Source: Bacillota bacterium
GTDB lineage: Bacteria; Bacillota; Clostridia; Lachnospirales; Lachnospiraceae
Reading direction: 5' to 3'
Assembly (NCBI GenBank): GCA_023418475.1
Contig: JAEZZO010000082.1
Coordinates: forward strand, 1 to 15,386
Length of the DNA: 15,386 nt
Positions within the stretch are counted from its first letter, which is position 1; every line of letters starts with the position of its first letter. Made by a program: the position numbers and the translations under genes. Shown here in pieces: positions 5,933 to 14,000 of the stretch. The notes under the pieces are model-generated. The model saw only the letters and a program-made list of their open reading frames with translations. It ran no database searches and was not told the origin of the DNA.

Positions 5933-6811
5933 TTATTCTAAAGGCAAATTGGTTACTTCTTCTATTATTCTTCCATGTAAAATAATATTAATGTTAGTAT
6001 AATAGGCTTTGTGAGTTGTTCTAGGAGCCAAACGAGGTTTTAGTCTTTTTACCCCAGCAAGATATTCAGAGAATATAATGTTTGAATCATCATATAATCC
6101 TCCGGGAAATGTCATTTCCTTTAAATGTTCTGGTATGATTACACCTTCTGCTACAGAAGCACAGAAACCATATCCGTACGGCTTTCCTTCACCACTGGGC
6201 ATGGGATTCATATCTCCTCCAAATAGCCGGGCAGTACCCATTAGATTAGCCGACTTAATCCAAGTAATAACGGGCTCCATAGCTTCATCCTCTGGTGTTA
6301 CACTAATAGCTATATGGTATATCATGCGCATTGACGGAAGCGTAATAAATTTTATATTGCTAGTTTCACTATAATTAATCATTGTAAAATTCTCCTTCCT
6401 GATACTCACAAAATTTCTATAAACTTCTTGAATCTGATATAAACTTTCTTCGTTGATAGGTAGACTACTTCTTTCCGACAAGATTGATAATAACTGCTCC
6501 AATTGCTTCTTTCTATAAATAATTTCTCCACTTTCAACATCTATAACTATAAGTTGATTTGAAACAATTTCATATAATTTGCTAATACTCATACAATTTA
6601 TAACCGACTTTATTTCCTTGATAGGAATATCAAATTTTCTTAGAAGTGCAGTTATTTTAATGCACAATATTGCATTATCATCGTAAGTTCGCCAGCCTGA
6701 ATCAACATCTCTTATACTGCCAAATAATTTTTCAGTTTCCCAATGGCGCAAAGTTCGACTCGTCAGTCCCATTTGCTCTGCCACCTTGTTAATAGCTAAA
6801 GGTTTACTCAT
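5933..6811 (-). CDS. MerR-family regulator with GyrI-like ligand domain (BmrR-like)
   Basis: A 292-residue activator. The N-terminus has a MerR winged helix: INKVAEQMGLTSRTLRHWE, then a wing ending GWRTYDD. A helical linker follows (about 75-115, KKQLEQLLSIL) and a C-terminal effector domain from about 145, containing PSGEGKPYGYGFCASVAEG and HLKEMTFPGGLY as in BmrR-like multidrug sensors. The ATG at 6811 is preferred because CAGGAGGAAT lies just upstream; an ATG at 6850 is in frame but sits inside the operator and lacks a ribosome site. After GGLY the last 50 residues (ending EEVTNLPLE) do not look like the normal end of the domain; a late frameshift or divergence is possible. A MerR-type operator at 6843-6879 suggests autoregulation. 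AraC' and GyrI genes follow on the same strand. Confidence 0.85.
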   Translation of the reverse strand: MSKPLAINKVAEQMGLTSRTLRHWETEKLFGSIRDVDSGWRTYDDNAILCIKITALLRKFDIPIKEIKSVINCMSISKLYEIVSNQLIVIDVESGEIIYRKKQLEQLLSILSERSSLPINEESLYQIQEVYRNFVSIRKENFTMINYSETSNIKFITLPSMRMIYHIAISVTPEDEAMEPVITWIKSANLMGTARLFGGDMNPMPSGEGKPYGYGFCASVAEGVIIPEHLKEMTFPGGLYDDSNIIFSEYLAGVKRLKPRLAPRTTHKAYYTNINIILHGRIIEEVTNLPLE

Positions 6812-6842
6812 TTTTATTCCTCCTGAGATATCTCGAGATAAT

Positions 6843-6879
6843 AATAACACTTATCGCTACGTCAATTGCAATAGATTTT
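6843..6879 (-). promoter_or_regulatory. Probable MerR-type operator/promoter
   Basis: On the minus strand TTGACGTAGCGATAAGTGTT carries a TTGACG -35-like box overlapping a quasi-palindrome (ACGTAGCGATAAGT, 10 of 14 symmetric), followed by TATTAT. It stands about 32 bases before the MerR start. A 34-of-37 copy occurs at 8371-8407, which indicates a conserved recognition site. Confidence 0.6.
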
Positions 6880-6952
6880 CATGATTTTTCAAAAGTAATT
6901 CATATATTAAAATTTTCTTCTTCAAAACAATTCTACATAATAGAATAAATCA

Positions 6953-7317
6953 AAAGTGTCGCGTTGGGGAATTGAGACATCTTTTAGAGATTTGAAATAT
7001 ACTTTGGAATGCTAGATTTTCATTCAAAAAGGTGATGTGCATCCAGTCAGAAATCTATGCGCATCTAATAATGTATACCTTTGCAGAAATGATTACCTCG
7101 CACGTAGTCATTGAAAATAAGCGGAGGAAGCATACATATAAAGCTGATTTCTCAGTTGCAACACACATGTGTAGATTTATTCTATCTAAGGAAAACAATA
7201 TCACCTGATTTAGAAGCTATTATAGCAAAAAATCATATATCGATAAGACCCGACAGACATTGGGGCCGTAATCTATGCGGAAAGATTTATCATAGCTTCC
7301 TTTACAGAGTAGCATGA
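6953..7317 (+). pseudogene. IS4-type transposase, C-terminal remnant
   Basis: The end of a DDE transposase of the IS4 superfamily, broken by three frame changes. RWGIETSFRDLKYT (from 6962) contains the R-x3-E-x6-K signature with the catalytic glutamate. MLDFHSK follows at 7009 in a second frame. VMCIQSEIYAHLIMYTFAEMI continues from 7032 in a third frame and runs through HTYKADFSVATHMCRFIL. ISPDLEAIIAKNHISIRPDR to the end SFLYRVA lies in the frame of the ATG at 7111. The first two catalytic aspartates and all upstream sequence are absent, so the element is dead. It is the only plus-strand gene trace in the central region. Identification rests on motif memory of this transposase family rather than on a search. 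Confidence 0.8.
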
Positions 7318-7386
7318 ATCCGAACAACTGAATAGTTTTTTTGAGGCGGATTTGGATCCGTCTAATTATGGTATTTAAAAATACAG

Positions 7387-7423
7387 AAAAGAGGCTGAAG
7401 AAAACAATTCTTAAACCTCTTTT
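7387..7423 (+). terminator. Hairpin downstream of the transposase remnant
   Basis: AAAAGAGG (7387-7394) pairs with CCTCTTTT (7416-7423), and inside it AAGAA pairs with TTCTT across a symmetric 3-nt internal loop. The stem ends in a short T-run on the plus strand. It probably belonged to the insertion sequence. Confidence 0.55.
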
Positions 7424-7454
7424 CGAAAGCCCTAGTCCTTGTGCCAAGATTAAA

Positions 7455-7658
7455 TTAATGATATTGAGCATAGGCCCTCTCTATTTTTATTCCGTTTATA
7501 TCAATTATTAATTTTTTTATACTGCCTGTACAGACCACAATAAAAGTACCACTAAGATTTATATAAGCAATATCAACTAAGCTTGGCGTATCAAGCAATT
7601 TGGTTTCTTTACAATTAGTATTACAAACAAATCTTTTCCCCTTAAAGTTACTTCTCCA
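7455..7658 (-). other. Unassigned open frame, possible gene remnant
   Basis: A 67-codon frame free of stops follows the small Xre gene on the same strand. It reads KRFVCNTNCKETKLLDTPS in its first half and ends RAYAQYH. It has no ATG and no ribosome site, and I recognise no family. It may be the tail of a gene cut by the insertion sequence, or chance. The rest of 7424-7678 holds nothing I can identify. Confidence 0.2.
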
Positions 7659-7678
7659 CTACGCCCACTTTTACTATA

Positions 7679-7879
7679 CTAATCGAAAATGAATATTGCT
7701 TCAATTGGTGCCTTTACAACCCTTGATATATCAATCGCTAATTTAAGTGAAGGATTATATTTTCCTGCTTCCAAACGTAAAATTGTTTCTCGTCTTATAT
7801 TTACCTTTGCAGCTAATTCTTCTTGCGTCATTCCGGCAAGTTGCCGATACCTCTTTAACTCACATTTAAATTCAGCCAT
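7679..7879 (-). CDS. Small Xre-family helix-turn-helix regulator
   Basis: A 66-residue single-domain DNA-binding protein of the YozG/Cro-like type. The helix-turn-helix is MTQEELAAKVNIRRETILRLE (residues 17-37), and the rest of the five-helix bundle follows (PSLKLAIDISRVVKAPIEAIF). It starts 7 bases after the stop of the DUF3796 gene, with AGGTG just before the ATG, so the two form an operon. In this arrangement the regulator commonly represses its own operon; the inverted repeat around the promoter at 8260-8298 is the likely site. There is no ligand domain. Confidence 0.87.
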   Translation of the reverse strand: MAEFKCELKRYRQLAGMTQEELAAKVNIRRETILRLEAGKYNPSLKLAIDISRVVKAPIEAIFIFD

Positions 7880-7886
7880 ATTTCAC

Positions 7887-8246
7887 CTACATTTTCTCAA
7901 ATCGATAAAAGGCAATTGAATAAAATACAATCAAAGCAGCAAAGCAAAATGCACTGAAAACAGTTAAAAACTCTTTACTAATAAATTTTAAAGGAATAAT
8001 TATACAAAGTACAGCTAATTCAATAAGAGCTATATTAAGAGTAAATGCTTTTGCTTTTTTTGAATTCTCAATATAACATTCATCTATCATATCATTTGCA
8101 ATTCTATTAATCCAAAAGTATCCAAAAAAACCAAAGAACGCAAAGCAACTTAAAGTTCTAACATTGTAATTTACAAAATACTGAATACCTAAAAATCCCA
8201 TAAAACCTAGGTACCCTAAATATTTACTATTCCTCTTTTTTTTCAT
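7887..8246 (-). CDS. DUF3796-like small membrane protein
   Basis: A 119-residue protein with about four membrane segments. The N-terminus after a basic MKKKRNSK is rich in Gly, Phe and Leu (YLGYLGFMGFLGIQYFV), then CFAFFGFFGYFWI, which is the typical look of DUF3796. Two further hydrophobic stretches follow at about 68-85 (FTLNIALIELAVLCIIIPL) and 93-113 (LTVFSAFCFAALIVFYSIAFY). GGAGGG precedes the ATG by six bases. It is the first gene of an operon with the Xre regulator. The role of the family is unknown to me; pairing with a small repressor suggests a stress-responsive or peptide-related membrane function, but that is speculation. Confidence 0.75.
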   Translation of the reverse strand: MKKKRNSKYLGYLGFMGFLGIQYFVNYNVRTLSCFAFFGFFGYFWINRIANDMIDECYIENSKKAKAFTLNIALIELAVLCIIIPLKFISKEFLTVFSAFCFAALIVFYSIAFYRFEKM

Positions 8247-8259
8247 ACAATTCCCTCCA

Positions 8260-8315
8260 TGTGATATATTTGTCTCTTATGGTTACAATTATATCACATT
8301 ATGAAGATATGTCAA
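8260..8315 (-). promoter_or_regulatory. Consensus promoter with inverted-repeat operator for the DUF3796-Xre operon
   Basis: On the minus strand a perfect TTGACA (8315-8310), a 16-base spacer and a perfect TATAAT (8293-8288). A perfect 9-bp inverted repeat, TGTGATATA (8260-8268) and TATATCACA (8290-8298), overlaps the -10 box on one side and the ribosome site on the other. This geometry fits repression by the downstream Xre protein. Confidence 0.75.
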
Positions 8316-8370
8316 TCACTTAGGTTCTTTATTCTTGTTAAATTTTTATACACAATTTTATTGAATCACA

Positions 8371-8407
8371 AATAACACTTATCGTTACGTAAATTGCGAT
8401 AGATTTT
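8371..8407 (-). promoter_or_regulatory. Second copy of the MerR-type operator
   Basis: Matches 6843-6879 at 34 of 37 positions, including CGATAAGTGTTATT. It lies immediately after the stop of the methyltransferase remnant and 56 bases before the DUF3796 promoter. The TTGACG box has become TTTACG. It may be an orphan target site left when a neighbouring gene was lost. Confidence 0.55.
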
Positions 8408-8409
8408 TT

Positions 8410-8717
8410 TTAGAATACTGAAGGTTTATTTATGTAAAATTTATAAATATCTGACACAATGAATTCTGATGAAATATTAGAACCTTTGAAAGTTTCTTTT
8501 GCCTTTTGAATAAAATAGGCATTATCTATTCCTGTATAGGAACTTCCTTTCGGTAATATTTCAAGCAACTTTTTTCCTAAATATCCATCACCACACCAGA
8601 AGTCAATTACATTAATCGGAAATTTAATTCACCATGCATTTTCTACAAGGAAGTTTAGATAATCATCATTCCAAAAATTCTATCTATTTTGAAATAGTTT
8701 ATCCGTATTTTCATTCT
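8410..8717 (-). pseudogene. SAM-dependent methyltransferase remnant
   Basis: One frame on the minus strand reads NENTDKLFQNR, stop, NFWNDDYLNFLVENAW, stop, then IKFPINVIDFWCGDGYLGKK, followed by LLEILPKGSSYTGID and SDIYKFYINKPSVF with a terminal stop at 8410. The middle is motif I of class I methyltransferases (VIDxGCGxG), with Gly changed to Trp, and the GID acidic strand. Two internal stop codons and loss of everything after the second motif (about 100 residues present of a usual 230 or more) make it a pseudogene. The original substrate cannot be told. It is followed directly by the MerR-type operator copy. Confidence 0.75.
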
Positions 8718-8740
8718 AAGTAGCCCTGTCACTGTATAAC

Positions 8741-8775
8741 AAAAACACCCTACCACTTTTACATGATAGGGTGCT
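8741..8775 (-). terminator. Intrinsic terminator of the OPRT-HAD unit
   Basis: The minus-strand RNA forms CACCCTA/TAGGGTG with a 14-base loop, followed by TTTTTG. It is nearly identical to 4724-4760, including the loop. Confidence 0.8.
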
Positions 8776-8784
8776 CTATTCAAT

Positions 8785-8820
8785 ACAGCCTGTGCTGCTG
8801 CGGTTCAGTGGTGAGCAATT
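8785..8820 (-). repeat. 36-bp dispersed repeat, copy A
   Basis: Matches 10865-10900 at 28 of 36 positions (shared core GCGGTTCA and GTGAGCAAT on the plus strand). Both copies lie between the last coding trace of a minus-strand unit and its terminator. Here it starts at the stop codon of a gene fragment. Confidence 0.6.
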
Positions 8821-8985
8821 ATTCCTGTTTAGACATTTCTGATTTATTATCATTCAATAAGATTGATTTAATCTTATTTATCTCAATAGCATTAGCAAAC
8901 TTTTAAAAGGAATATAATTTTTATTAAACTCTTTGTTCATATGTCCAAATTCTTCAAATATTCCCGTTCCATCCGCCACTCTCAT
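8819..8985 (-). pseudogene. Short gene fragment after the HAD gene
   Basis: Starting at ATG 8985, seven bases after the HAD stop, the reading MRVADGTGIFEEFGHMNKEF runs on to NKNYIPFKSLL. A one-base frame change then gives NAIEINKIKSILLNDNKSEM and ends SKQE at 8819. The two halves join into a plausible charged protein end of about 56 residues, but I do not recognise the family. It may be a small gene with one frameshift or the tail of a larger lost gene. Confidence 0.4.
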
Positions 8986-8991
8986 TTGCTT

Positions 8992-9660
8992 TCATAATTT
9001 TATCATAGATAACAGCAACCTAGTCAAAGAATCCACAGTATTCGAAGTATAGGAAGCGCCTGCTATCGTCAACTCTTCTTTGTTACCAAATCCATAGAAT
9101 ACTCCAATAGAATCCAAGGCATTCTCTTTGGCACCGATAATATCATGTTCACGATCTCCTATCATAATAGCATCCTTTGCATCTATATTCATAGATTTCA
9201 AGGCATATTCTATAACTTCACCCTTTTTGTACCTAGTCAAATCTATATTACTGCCAGCAACAAAACTGAAATAATTATAAATATTAAATCTTTTTAAAAT
9301 CTTTTTGGCATATTCTTCAGGCTTTGAGGTTGCAAGAACAACTTTTCCACCTGCTGAAGTCACTCTCATTAACAGATTTTGAATTCCAGCGTAAAGGTAA
9401 TTTTCATAAATACCACGATTCGTATAGTACTCACGAAACTTTAAAATTGCCTCTTTACTTTGTTCCTCAGTAAAACTGTAATAATGTTGAAAGCTATCCG
9501 TCAAAGGTGGTCCAATAAATTTGCATAATTTGTTTAAGTCATTCTCATTAATACCATAGCTTTTCAATGCATAAGCAACTGCCTTCGTTACGCCTTCCTG
9601 TGGATTTGAAATTGTTCCATCTAAATCCATTAAGAAATATCTATATCTCTTTTCTGTCAT
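8992..9660 (-). CDS. HAD-superfamily phosphatase, phosphoglycolate phosphatase/5'-nucleotidase type
   Basis: A 222-residue cytosolic phosphatase. Motif I is FLMDLDGTI (residues 9-17), with the nucleophile and general acid aspartates. Motif II is VVLATSK (about 107-113). The motif III lysine is in the RYKKGEVI region, and motif IV is MIGDREHDIIGA (about 166-177). The helical cap between motifs I and II is the C1 type seen in PGP and 5'-nucleotidase-like members. It starts five bases after the stop of the orotate phosphoribosyltransferase reading frame, so the two form one operon; this hints at a nucleotide substrate such as a pyrimidine monophosphate, but members of this group have broad specificity. 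It is intact. Confidence 0.88.
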   Translation of the reverse strand: MTEKRYRYFLMDLDGTISNPQEGVTKAVAYALKSYGINENDLNKLCKFIGPPLTDSFQHYYSFTEEQSKEAILKFREYYTNRGIYENYLYAGIQNLLMRVTSAGGKVVLATSKPEEYAKKILKRFNIYNYFSFVAGSNIDLTRYKKGEVIEYALKSMNIDAKDAIMIGDREHDIIGAKENALDSIGVFYGFGNKEELTIAGASYTSNTVDSLTRLLLSMIKL

Positions 9661-9665
9661 TATTA

Positions 9666-10525
9666 CTATTTCACCCCATATTCTTTTCTGTACATCTTCA
9701 TTTTTTTCAAATGCTCAATACCAGGAACTATGCCATTCTCAATCGCAGTAATAATGTCATTCATTGTTACAATAGAATGTACTTTTATTCCATACTCAGC
9801 TTCAACTTCCATTACTGCTGACATATTAGAATTTCCAACTTCCATTCTGTCAACAGAGATAACCATATCAGTAACTTTCGCATCAGCCATACTTTTAATC
9901 TTTGTCATAGACTCTCTTAATGCTTTTCCTGACGTTATCGCATCTTCGACAATCACTAGCTTATCTCCATTTTTGAACTGATAACCTACTATCATTCCAC
10001 CTTCGCCGTGATCTTTCATTTCTTTTCTGTCAAAACAATAGTTCCAATCCATTCCGTACCGATTGAATAATACAATCCCCGTAGCTACCGCTAACGATAT
10101 TCCCTTATATGCAGGTCCATACAAAGCATCTGCTTTTATTCCATTTTCTTTGATACATTCTGCATAGAAATCCCCTAGCTTTGATATCCTAGCGCCAGTA
10201 TTATAATTGCCCGTATTGATAAAGTATGGTGATATCTTCCACTCTTAAGCTTAAATTCTCCAAATTTTAAAACACCACTATAAACCATGAACTTGATAAA
10301 TCGCTCCTTGTAGGATAAAGAATTCAACCGATAACCGAATAAATCATCAATCGTTACGCCAAAGTATTCTGCAATTTGAGGAAGAAACGCGATATCAGGT
10401 GAAGCTACTCCAGTTTCCCATTTGCTAACTGATTGAAATGAAATCTGTAGTGCTGAAGCCAGCTGTTCTTGTGTATCTCCCTTACTTGATCTAAGCTGTT
10501 TTATTTTTGACCCTATGTTCTCCAT
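9666..10525 (-). pseudogene. Xre regulator-orotate phosphoribosyltransferase fusion, frameshifted
   Basis: From ATG 10525 (AGGAGA eight bases upstream) residues 1-64 form an Xre helix-turn-helix (TQEQLASALQISFQSVSKWE). From about residue 71 the same frame starts an OPRT: YKERFIKFMVYSGVLKFGEF, then KLKSGR. At 10235 the frame is lost. One base over it continues ISPYFINTGNYNTGARISKL, GDFYAECIKENG, YGPAYKGISLA, and the PRPP motif LVIVEDAITSGKAL, ending YRKEYGVK at 9666. Restored, the protein is 286 residues with a full-length OPRT domain, the enzyme that makes OMP from orotate and PRPP. Everything else is well preserved, so the lesion is recent, a sequencing error, or, less likely, recoding. The restored enzyme would be a regulator-enzyme fusion and could sense its own substrate. 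Confidence 0.85.
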
Positions 10526-10660
10526 TCGAACTATCTCCTCTCGCCGTTTGAATTCTATACGGTTATATTCTTCTGAAATACTGTGCTATCAATAGCTTAC
10601 ATCCTAATACTTCCATTTTCAATAACCAAATACGCGATAGTAATTCGCCTGATGGTTGAA

Positions 10661-10711
10661 TTAATATGTTTCTATCCAATTTCTTTGTTTTGCTTCCTCA
10701 AGATACCCCAT
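10661..10711 (-). other. Possible 16-codon leader ORF
   Basis: ATG 10711, with AGAGGG upstream, encodes MGYLEEAKQRNWIETY. It sits between the lacZ terminator and the Xre-OPRT gene and could be a leader peptide or a gene tail. There is no terminator or attenuator between it and the next gene, so an attenuation role is unsupported. Confidence 0.2.
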
Positions 10712-10725
10712 TAATAACCCTCTAT

Positions 10726-10754
10726 TTTATATCATTTTTATTAAAACGTATAAA
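10726..10754 (-). promoter_or_regulatory. Possible promoter for the Xre-OPRT unit
   Basis: On the minus strand TTTATA (10754-10749), a 17-base spacer and TATAAA (10731-10726). The -35 lies in the tail of the lacZ terminator. The match is only fair, and the region is AT-rich. Confidence 0.3.
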
Positions 10755-10798
10755 AAGAGACCCTCATATCAACTTTTCCAGTCAATATAAGGGTCTCT
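10751..10798 (-). terminator. Strong intrinsic terminator downstream of lacZ
   Basis: A 14-bp stem, AGAGACCCTTATAT paired with ATATGAGGGTCTCT on the minus strand (one G-U pair), then TTTTTAT. It lies about 290 bases after the lacZ stop, with a repeat and a further hairpin between. Confidence 0.88.
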
Positions 10799-10864
10799 AA
10801 ACATATTCTCAAGAAAAACTACGTTCTTCTCTCGAAGAAAATCTGATCTTACTTATTATTAAGA

Positions 10865-10900
10865 ACTGCCTGTACTGTAGCGGTTCACAAGTGAGCAATG
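10865..10900 (-). repeat. 36-bp dispersed repeat, copy B
   Basis: Second copy of the repeat at 8785-8820. It is flanked on the coding-strand side by a small hairpin, GGGAT/ATCCC. The rest of 10799-11026 holds no gene I can support. Confidence 0.6.
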
Positions 10901-11026
10901 GGGATTTACATCCCATGTACTTACTGTACCTTCTTTCATTCGGCACCATATCTTCCCATTATAAGAGCTTGCGCATTCGCATTACATCTTCCTACAGTAA
11001 AACAAACCACAATGATTATTCTATGA

Positions 11027-11070
11027 ATGCTTTCCTAATATTCTAAGAATATCCAATTATAAGAAAGCAT
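11027..11070 (-). other. Stem-loop just after the lacZ stop
   Basis: ATGCTTTC and GAAAGCAT form the outer stem and ATATTC/GAATAT an inner one, separated by a one-sided bulge. There is no T-run, so it is more likely a 3'-end stabiliser or a repeat than a terminator. Confidence 0.45.
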
Positions 11071-11084
11071 CGATATACCTCTTA

Positions 11085-14000
11085 TTAACATAATACCTCT
11101 ATTGTTATTTGATACTTATAATACCCTTTTCCAATGCGGAACTCAGGATGTATATTTTTCGACCAGCCATTATCTCCGCCTAAACCGGCATGAAGATAAT
11201 CCACATTCAGATAGATATTTCCATCTCTTATAAGCTCATCCTCATAATCAGCCTCATCACAGGCCGCAATCGAATAATCATGAATATCATAATGAAAAGG
11301 GATAGCTCCAACAATTCGTATTCCGTGACCTGAGCTGTCTTTTACAACCAGATATCTGACATCCTCTTTCCCGCCACATTCAACAGGCTTTATATAAGGA
11401 GTATACTGCTTGGCAACTGTGCTGCTAAAGCAGCCTATATGTGCCGCTTCCTTTCTGTCTCTGTAATTTTCCCATGGGCCTCTTCCATACCAGGTAATTT
11501 GATCTTTATTTTTAGGCAACACAAAGGATAATCCAATTCTTGGAATTGTTTCACTGATACAATTATTAATTACTGTTTTATTTAATTCTATTCCTCTGCT
11601 TCCAATCCGATACTGCGTAGTAACAATCAGCTTTTCATGATTATAGGACACTTTGGTAAATATAAATATTTGAGTATCCGTTACAGCGGTTTCTACTTTG
11701 TGAACTGAGATCTTCGGTTCCCTCAATTCTTCTTCCAGCCAACCGGCAAGATAATTAAAATGAGGATCCTTTGTTCCTTCATCAATTCCGGTTGCCGCTC
11801 TGTAGAAATTATCAATACCTCCCGTAAAAGCCTCTGCCCCGTTTAAAATCACTTGCGTGAAATTACACTTGCGTTTATCAAAATGAACTTCCGTATTATC
11901 ACCGACAATCAAAATCTCATACAACGTTTCCTTCATCGTCAGCTTTTCACCGTTTATCATTGCTTCCTGATCTCTTAATACCGACTCTTCTGCAGGAACC
12001 TGACATGAATAAATTACCTCTCCGACCTTACCAAGGGATGAATTCTCCCTCAACACCACACGTAGGTTAATAAACGCTTCTCCATACACTTTTTCATGCG
12101 TATATTCAAGTTCAAGGCGATCCGACATTCCCGGAAGTGTCAAATACTGCTTCAACTCCCCGCTTTCAGTTATGTTTCCATCACATTGTAATTCCCATAA
12201 AATCCTAAGATGTCCAAGATCCCGAAAGAGATACTTATTTTTGATATAATACTCACTTTGTTCCATAAAGGGCTGCCTCGGCTTATGTGTTATCACTACC
12301 GGAGCTTGGCAGTTTCTTATCTCATAAGCTGCGGGTTTCCAGCTAAGATCCGGGAATACTACTCCATTCAGACACATATCTTCTACCGGATCCTTGACTT
12401 CCTCGCTAAAAGCTCCTGCATATACGTATCTGACCGATCCGTCTTCTCTCTTTTGTACCAACGCCTTATCCTGAAAATCCCATATGAAACCGCCTTGAAA
12501 GCGAGGATATTTCTCTACCATATCCCAATACATCTTAAAATTACCGTTGCTGTTGCTTTTCGCATAGGCATATTCACACATAATAAAGGGTCTTAGATCC
12601 GAAGCATCCGCCATCTTCTCTTCGATCCATTCCTTGGAAGGATACATGGAGGCAATAATATCGGAGATATTACTTCCTGGGTTTGTGGATTCATATTGAA
12701 CATATCTTGTCTTGTCATATTCCTTGATCCAGCCATACATTGCAGCATGATTAGCTCCAGCACCGGATTCATTACCAAGCGACCATATAATGACAGAGGG
12801 ATGATTTTTATTCCTGAGTACCATTCTCAAAGCACGTTCCATATAGGCTGCTGTCCACTCCGCAGATGCACTGAGCTGCCCGCCATATTCGTGAGTTTCA
12901 ATATTAGCCTCGTCAATAAGGAACATTCCCATTTCATCACACAAATCATACCAAGTGCTTGCATGCGGATAATGACTGTGTCGAACCGTATTAAAATTTA
13001 ACCGTTTCATATGAATAATCTGCTGTCTCATATACTCCTCAGATACATATCTTCCAGTTTCAGGGCAGAATTCATGTAGATTTACGCCTCGTACAATTAA
13101 TCGTTTTCCATTGATGCAAAATACACCATCCTTACGAATTTCCACTTTACGAAATCCCACTCTGGTACTTTCAATATCAGTTACATTTCCATTGCCATCA
13201 ACCGTTTCCATAACTAAAGTATATAAATACGGATCCTCTGCCGACCAAAGCCTTGGTTTCTCAATACAAGTTGAAGGAAATGCAATATAATTAGGACCAA
13301 GGTAAAAACCGCATTGTGCATAAGGCTTACTTTGAAAAGTTGACATCAGTCTTCTTTCGGCATCGTAAAGACTTAGTTTGACATAACACTCCCCGTAACC
13401 TTTCACTGTATTGTTCGGCTGGAGCATTACCTTCAGCTCAGCTTTATCATAATTATCTCCTTGAAACAGTGTTTCAACCTTATAATCAAGAATCCTCTGT
13501 TTTTCCTTAGCATAGACTCTTACATCACGTTGAATACCTGATAGATGCCAGTAATCCTGATCCTCCAGATAACTCCCATCACAAAATTGTAATACTTTCA
13601 ACGCGATTTCATTCGTTCCGGTTTTGATAACGCTTGTAATATCAAAAGAAGCATCCAGTTTACTATCCTGGGAGTATCCTATTTCAATACCATTCACCCA
13701 TAGATAAAAACAGGATTCCACACTACCAAATTCAATGAATACATCTTTTCCTATATAATAATCAGGTACTTCGAATGTAGTACGATAGCATCCAGTCAGA
13801 TTCTTTTCCGGCACAAAAGGCGCATTCAATACAACCTTACCCTCTGCGATTTCTATCTCAAAATGTGAATTTGCTCCTTCTCTCTTAAACGGATATATAA
13901 CATTGGTATAAACAGGTTTTCCATAACCCTGAAGCTCCCAATTAGAGGGAACCGGTATAGCATCCCAGTCGGAGTCATTATAGTTTACAGTTTCAAAATC

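Noticed and set aside
6078..6374. Plus-strand 98-residue frame.
   Set aside because: It is antisense to the effector domain of the MerR gene and shows only the mirrored composition.
7220..7471. Minus-strand 83-residue frame.
   Set aside because: It lies opposite the IS4 transposase remnant and its hairpin and has no ribosome site.
10230..10240. Programmed -1 frameshift in the Xre-OPRT gene.
   Set aside because: A one-base backward slip would restore the frame, but there is no slippery heptamer (the site reads AGTGGAAGATATC) and I saw no obvious downstream pseudoknot; a mutation or sequencing error is simpler.
12210..13001. Plus-strand frames of 101 and 128 residues within lacZ.
   Set aside because: They are antisense to a well-supported gene and have no recognisable protein character.
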